Assembly (NCBI GenBank): GCA_902778995.1
Contig: CACYZW010000036.1
Location: forward strand, 1 to 32,109
Direction: 5' to 3'
Origin: an uncultured Eubacteriales bacterium
GTDB lineage: Bacteria > Bacillota > Clostridia > Christensenellales > Aristaeellaceae
DNA length: 32,109 nucleotides
Position 1 is the first letter of the stretch, and every line of letters begins with the position of its first letter. Below the pieces are notes generated by a model, which did not search any database, had not been told where the DNA came from, and worked only from the letters and a program-made list of their open reading frames with translations. The position numbers were made by a program, and so were the translations under genes. This document shows positions 30,191 through 32,109 of this stretch, in pieces.

Positions 30191-31372
30191 ATGAAGAAGA
30201 TCAAGCGCGCCGTGGTGATCGTACTGGACGGCGCAGGCGCGGGCTGGCAGCATGACGCGGCCCAATATGGCGACGAAGGGGCCAACACCCTCGGGCATGT
30301 GATCGAACAGGCCAGGCCCAACATCCCCAATTTGGAGGAGCTGGGCATTATGCACCTGCTGGGCATGCAGAGCCCGGACGCCGACGACCCCATTGGCTGC
30401 TACGGCACCATGGAGGAGAGCGCCGCCGGCAAGGACACCACCACCGGCCACTGGGAAATCGCGGGCCTTACGCTGCACAAGCCCTTCCCCACCTATCCCA
30501 ACGGCTTCCCGCCGGAGGTCATCGAGGCCTTTGAATATGAAACCGGCATGGGCACCCTGGGCAACAAGCCCGCCTCGGGCACCGCCATCATCGAGGAGCT
30601 GGGGGCCGAGCACCTGCGCACCGGCAAGCTGATCGTCTACACCTCCGCCGACAGCGTCTTCCAGGTGGCCGCCCACGAGGCCGTGGTGCCGCCCATGACG
30701 CTGTGGGACATGTGCCGCGCCGCCCGCCGCATCCTCAAGGGCGAGCATAACGTGGGCCGCGTGATCGCCCGTCCCTTCGAGGGCGAGGTCGGTCATTTCG
30801 TTCGCACGGCCAACCGGCGCGACTTCTCGGTGGACCCCACCGGGCGCACGATGCTGGACGCTGTGAAGAGCGCGGGCTACGACGTGCTGGCCGTGGGCAA
30901 GATCGAGGACATCTTCAACCACCGGGGCATCACCCAGTCCAACCACACTACCGGCAACAAGAGCTGCGTGGACACCACCATCGAATACCTGAAAAAGGAC
31001 CGCTGGAAGGGCCTGATGTTCGTGAATCTGGTGGATTCCGACATGCTCTTCGGCCACCGCCGCGACGTGGAGGGCTTCGTCCGATGCCTGGAAAAGTTTG
31101 ACCAGCGACTGCCCGAGATCATGCGCAATCTGGGCGAGGACGGCCTGCTGATCATCACCGCCGACCACGGCTGCGACCCGACCTTTACCGCCCACACCGA
31201 TCACACCCGCGAGCGCGTGCCGCTGCTGGTGTGGGGCCTGGGCGTGGAAGAGGGCGTGAACCTGGGCCAGCGCAAGAGCTTCGCCGATGTCTCCGCCACC
31301 GTGCTGGAGGCCCTGGGCGTGAACGAGAAGCTGGACGGCACATCCTTCTACAGGGACATCGCGCTGGATTGA
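30191..31372 (+). CDS. deoB: Phosphopentomutase
   Basis: 393 aa, normal length. It interconverts (deoxy)ribose 1-phosphate and 5-phosphate, feeding nucleoside-derived ribose into central metabolism. This is the alkaline-phosphatase-fold, Mn2+-dependent type: VVIVLDGAGAG at the N terminus (metal Asp13), GKDTTTGHWEIAG with the phosphorylated Thr, GKIEDIF, VNLVDSDMLFGHRRD, and ADHGCDPTFTAHTDHTRERVPLL. ATG 30191 lies 3 nt after the Spo0A-like stop, with GGGAGG inside that gene's end, so both are one transcript. The BMP nucleoside-type importer upstream could supply its substrate. Confidence 0.95.
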   Translation: MKKIKRAVVIVLDGAGAGWQHDAAQYGDEGANTLGHVIEQARPNIPNLEELGIMHLLGMQSPDADDPIGCYGTMEESAAGKDTTTGHWEIAGLTLHKPFPTYPNGFPPEVIEAFEYETGMGTLGNKPASGTAIIEELGAEHLRTGKLIVYTSADSVFQVAAHEAVVPPMTLWDMCRAARRILKGEHNVGRVIARPFEGEVGHFVRTANRRDFSVDPTGRTMLDAVKSAGYDVLAVGKIEDIFNHRGITQSNHTTGNKSCVDTTIEYLKKDRWKGLMFVNLVDSDMLFGHRRDVEGFVRCLEKFDQRLPEIMRNLGEDGLLIITADHGCDPTFTAHTDHTRERVPLLVWGLGVEEGVNLGQRKSFADVSATVLEALGVNEKLDGTSFYRDIALD

Positions 31373-31416
31373 GCGCCCATAAATATTAATAAAGTGTGAT
31401 TTTTACACAAACGGGC

Positions 31417-31445
31417 TTTTCATCCCCCTGTGGATGGGGTAAAAT
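31417..31445 (+). promoter_or_regulatory. Possible gap promoter
   Basis: A -10 TAAAAT (31440-31445) with a weak -35 TTTTCA (31417-31422) at 17 bp. The leader of about 65 nt holds a small hairpin GCCGC-ATGC-GCGGC. No obvious deoB terminator is seen in 31373-31440, so read-through from deoB is possible. Confidence 0.4.
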
Positions 31446-31518
31446 GTATATGTAGTTATAGGTGTAGCCGCATGCGCGGCGCACTTGCAACATGATCATT
31501 TTTAGGAGGTAGATTCCA

Positions 31519-32109
31519 ATGGCTGTTAAAGTTGCTATTAATGGTTTCGGTCGTATCGGCCGCCTGGCTTTCCGTCAGATGTTCGGCGCTGAGGGCTATG
31601 AAATCGTCGCCATCAACGACCTGACCACCCCCAAGATGCTGGCGCACCTGTTGAAGTATGACTCCACCCAGGGCAACTATGCCAACGATCACAAGGTCGA
31701 AGCCACCGAGAATTCCATCATCGTGGACGGCCACGAGATCCGCATCTATGCCGAGAAGGACGCCAAGGATTGCCCCTGGGGCGCGCTGAAGGTTGACGTC
31801 GTTCTGGAGTGCACCGGCTTCTACACCAGCAAGGCCAAGTCTCAGGCCCACATCGACGCGGGCGCCCGCAAGGTCGTCATCTCCGCGCCGGCCGGCAATG
31901 ACCTGCCTACCATCGTTTACAACGTGAACCACAACACCCTGAAGCCCGAAGATACCATCATCTCCGCCGCTTCCTGCACCACCAACTGCCTGGCGCCCAT
32001 GGCCAAGGCCCTGAACGACGGCTGGGCCATCGAGAGCGGCATCATGTGCACCATCCACGCCTACACCGGCGACCAGATGATCCTGGACGGCCCGCAGCGC
32101 AAGGGCGAC
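31519..32109 (+). CDS. gap: Glyceraldehyde-3-phosphate dehydrogenase, N-terminal part (cut by window edge)
   Basis: 197 codons are present, open to the window end. The NAD-binding start [39 protein letters not shown], and the catalytic [12 protein letters not shown] (Cys153) are intact, as is the start of the following segment, [21 protein letters not shown]. It oxidises glyceraldehyde 3-phosphate to 1,3-bisphosphoglycerate in glycolysis. ATG 31519 follows TTAGGAGG. Confidence 0.97.
   Translation, partial: MAVKVAINGFGRIGRLAFRQMFGAEGYEIVAINDLTTPKMLAHLLKYDSTQGNYANDHKVEATENSIIVDGHEIRIYAEKDAKDCPWGALKVDVVLECTGFYTSKAKSQAHIDAGARKVVISAPAGNDLPTIVYNVNHNTLKPEDTIISAASCTTNCLAPMAKALNDGWAIESGIMCTIHAYTGDQMILDGPQRKGD

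Noticed and set aside
29432-31204. 590-aa open frame on the minus strand opposite the Spo0A-like and deoB genes
   Set aside because: It is an antisense shadow produced by high third-position GC. The plus-strand proteins are recognisable families with ribosome binding sites, while this product has only His/Gln/Gly-rich low-complexity sequence.
31393-31409. GTGTGATTTTTACAC upstream of gap as a Rex-type redox operator
   Set aside because: The arms are only four bases, the flanks are not complementary, and the match to TTGTGAANNNNTTCACAA is poor.

Overview
The window reads as a GC-rich (roughly 60%) chromosomal segment of an anaerobic, Gram-positive-type member of the Clostridia (Bacillota). The reasons are an oxygen-sensitive class III ribonucleotide reductase locus with NrdR boxes, strong GGAGG-type ribosome binding sites, TTGACA/TATAAT promoters often with an extended TGn -10, a Spo0A-family DNA-binding domain, Sec-exported SH3 and leucine-rich surface proteins without an outer-membrane system, and the clostridial order rpmE - DUF1385 - prmC - prfA - tsaC. 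The exact lineage cannot be fixed from sequence alone. A gut Christensenellales-like genome is a guess. No rRNA, tRNA, CRISPR array or intact transposase was seen.

Layout. 1-2160 (minus strand): yhaM-like exoribonuclease and nrdG overlap by 4 bp, followed by nrdD (cut by the window edge) behind its own promoter and a tandem NrdR box. 2288-7882 (plus): a translation/tRNA-modification cluster of rpmE (L31), a degenerate DUF1385 protein, prmC, prfA, a hidden 37-codon zinc-ribbon-like ORF, two GNAT acetyltransferases and tsaC; most junctions are ATGA/GTGA overlaps. 7883-10025: two paralogous secreted CxxC proteins separated by a 440-bp block of nested inverted repeats and sharing terminator cores. 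10149-14129: a D,D-carboxypeptidase, a DapA/NanA-type aldolase, a small membrane protein and a DUF3810 putative zincin. 14233-16883 (minus): a two-gene polar amino acid ABC transporter with unusual domain architecture in both subunits. 17076-20547: a 17-repeat LRR surface protein, a block of small inverted-repeat elements, and a DUF1232 protein driven by a promoter nearly identical to that of the LRR gene. 20658-25652: a BMP-family (nucleoside-type) ABC importer operon. 25698-29270: an HD-GYP phosphodiesterase, a 55-aa protein, a two-SH3 secreted protein and a DUF3048 protein. 29413-32109: a Spo0A-like regulator with a dead receiver, deoB and the start of gap.

How it fits together. prmC methylates the GGQ glutamine of the release factor encoded next to it. 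The BMP importer and phosphopentomutase would together let the cell take up nucleosides and channel the ribose towards glycolysis, where gap acts; that link is inference from gene content, and the genes are not co-transcribed. The most unusual items are (i) a Spo0A paralogue lacking the phosphorylatable aspartate and acidic pocket, (ii) a small stem-loop repeat in three places whose arms differ by paired changes, once in the leader of a secreted-protein gene, (iii) the compound palindrome between the secreted paralogues, (iv) an overlapping micro-ORF with a Cys motif, and (v) period-7 repeats in two intergenic gaps of the translation cluster.
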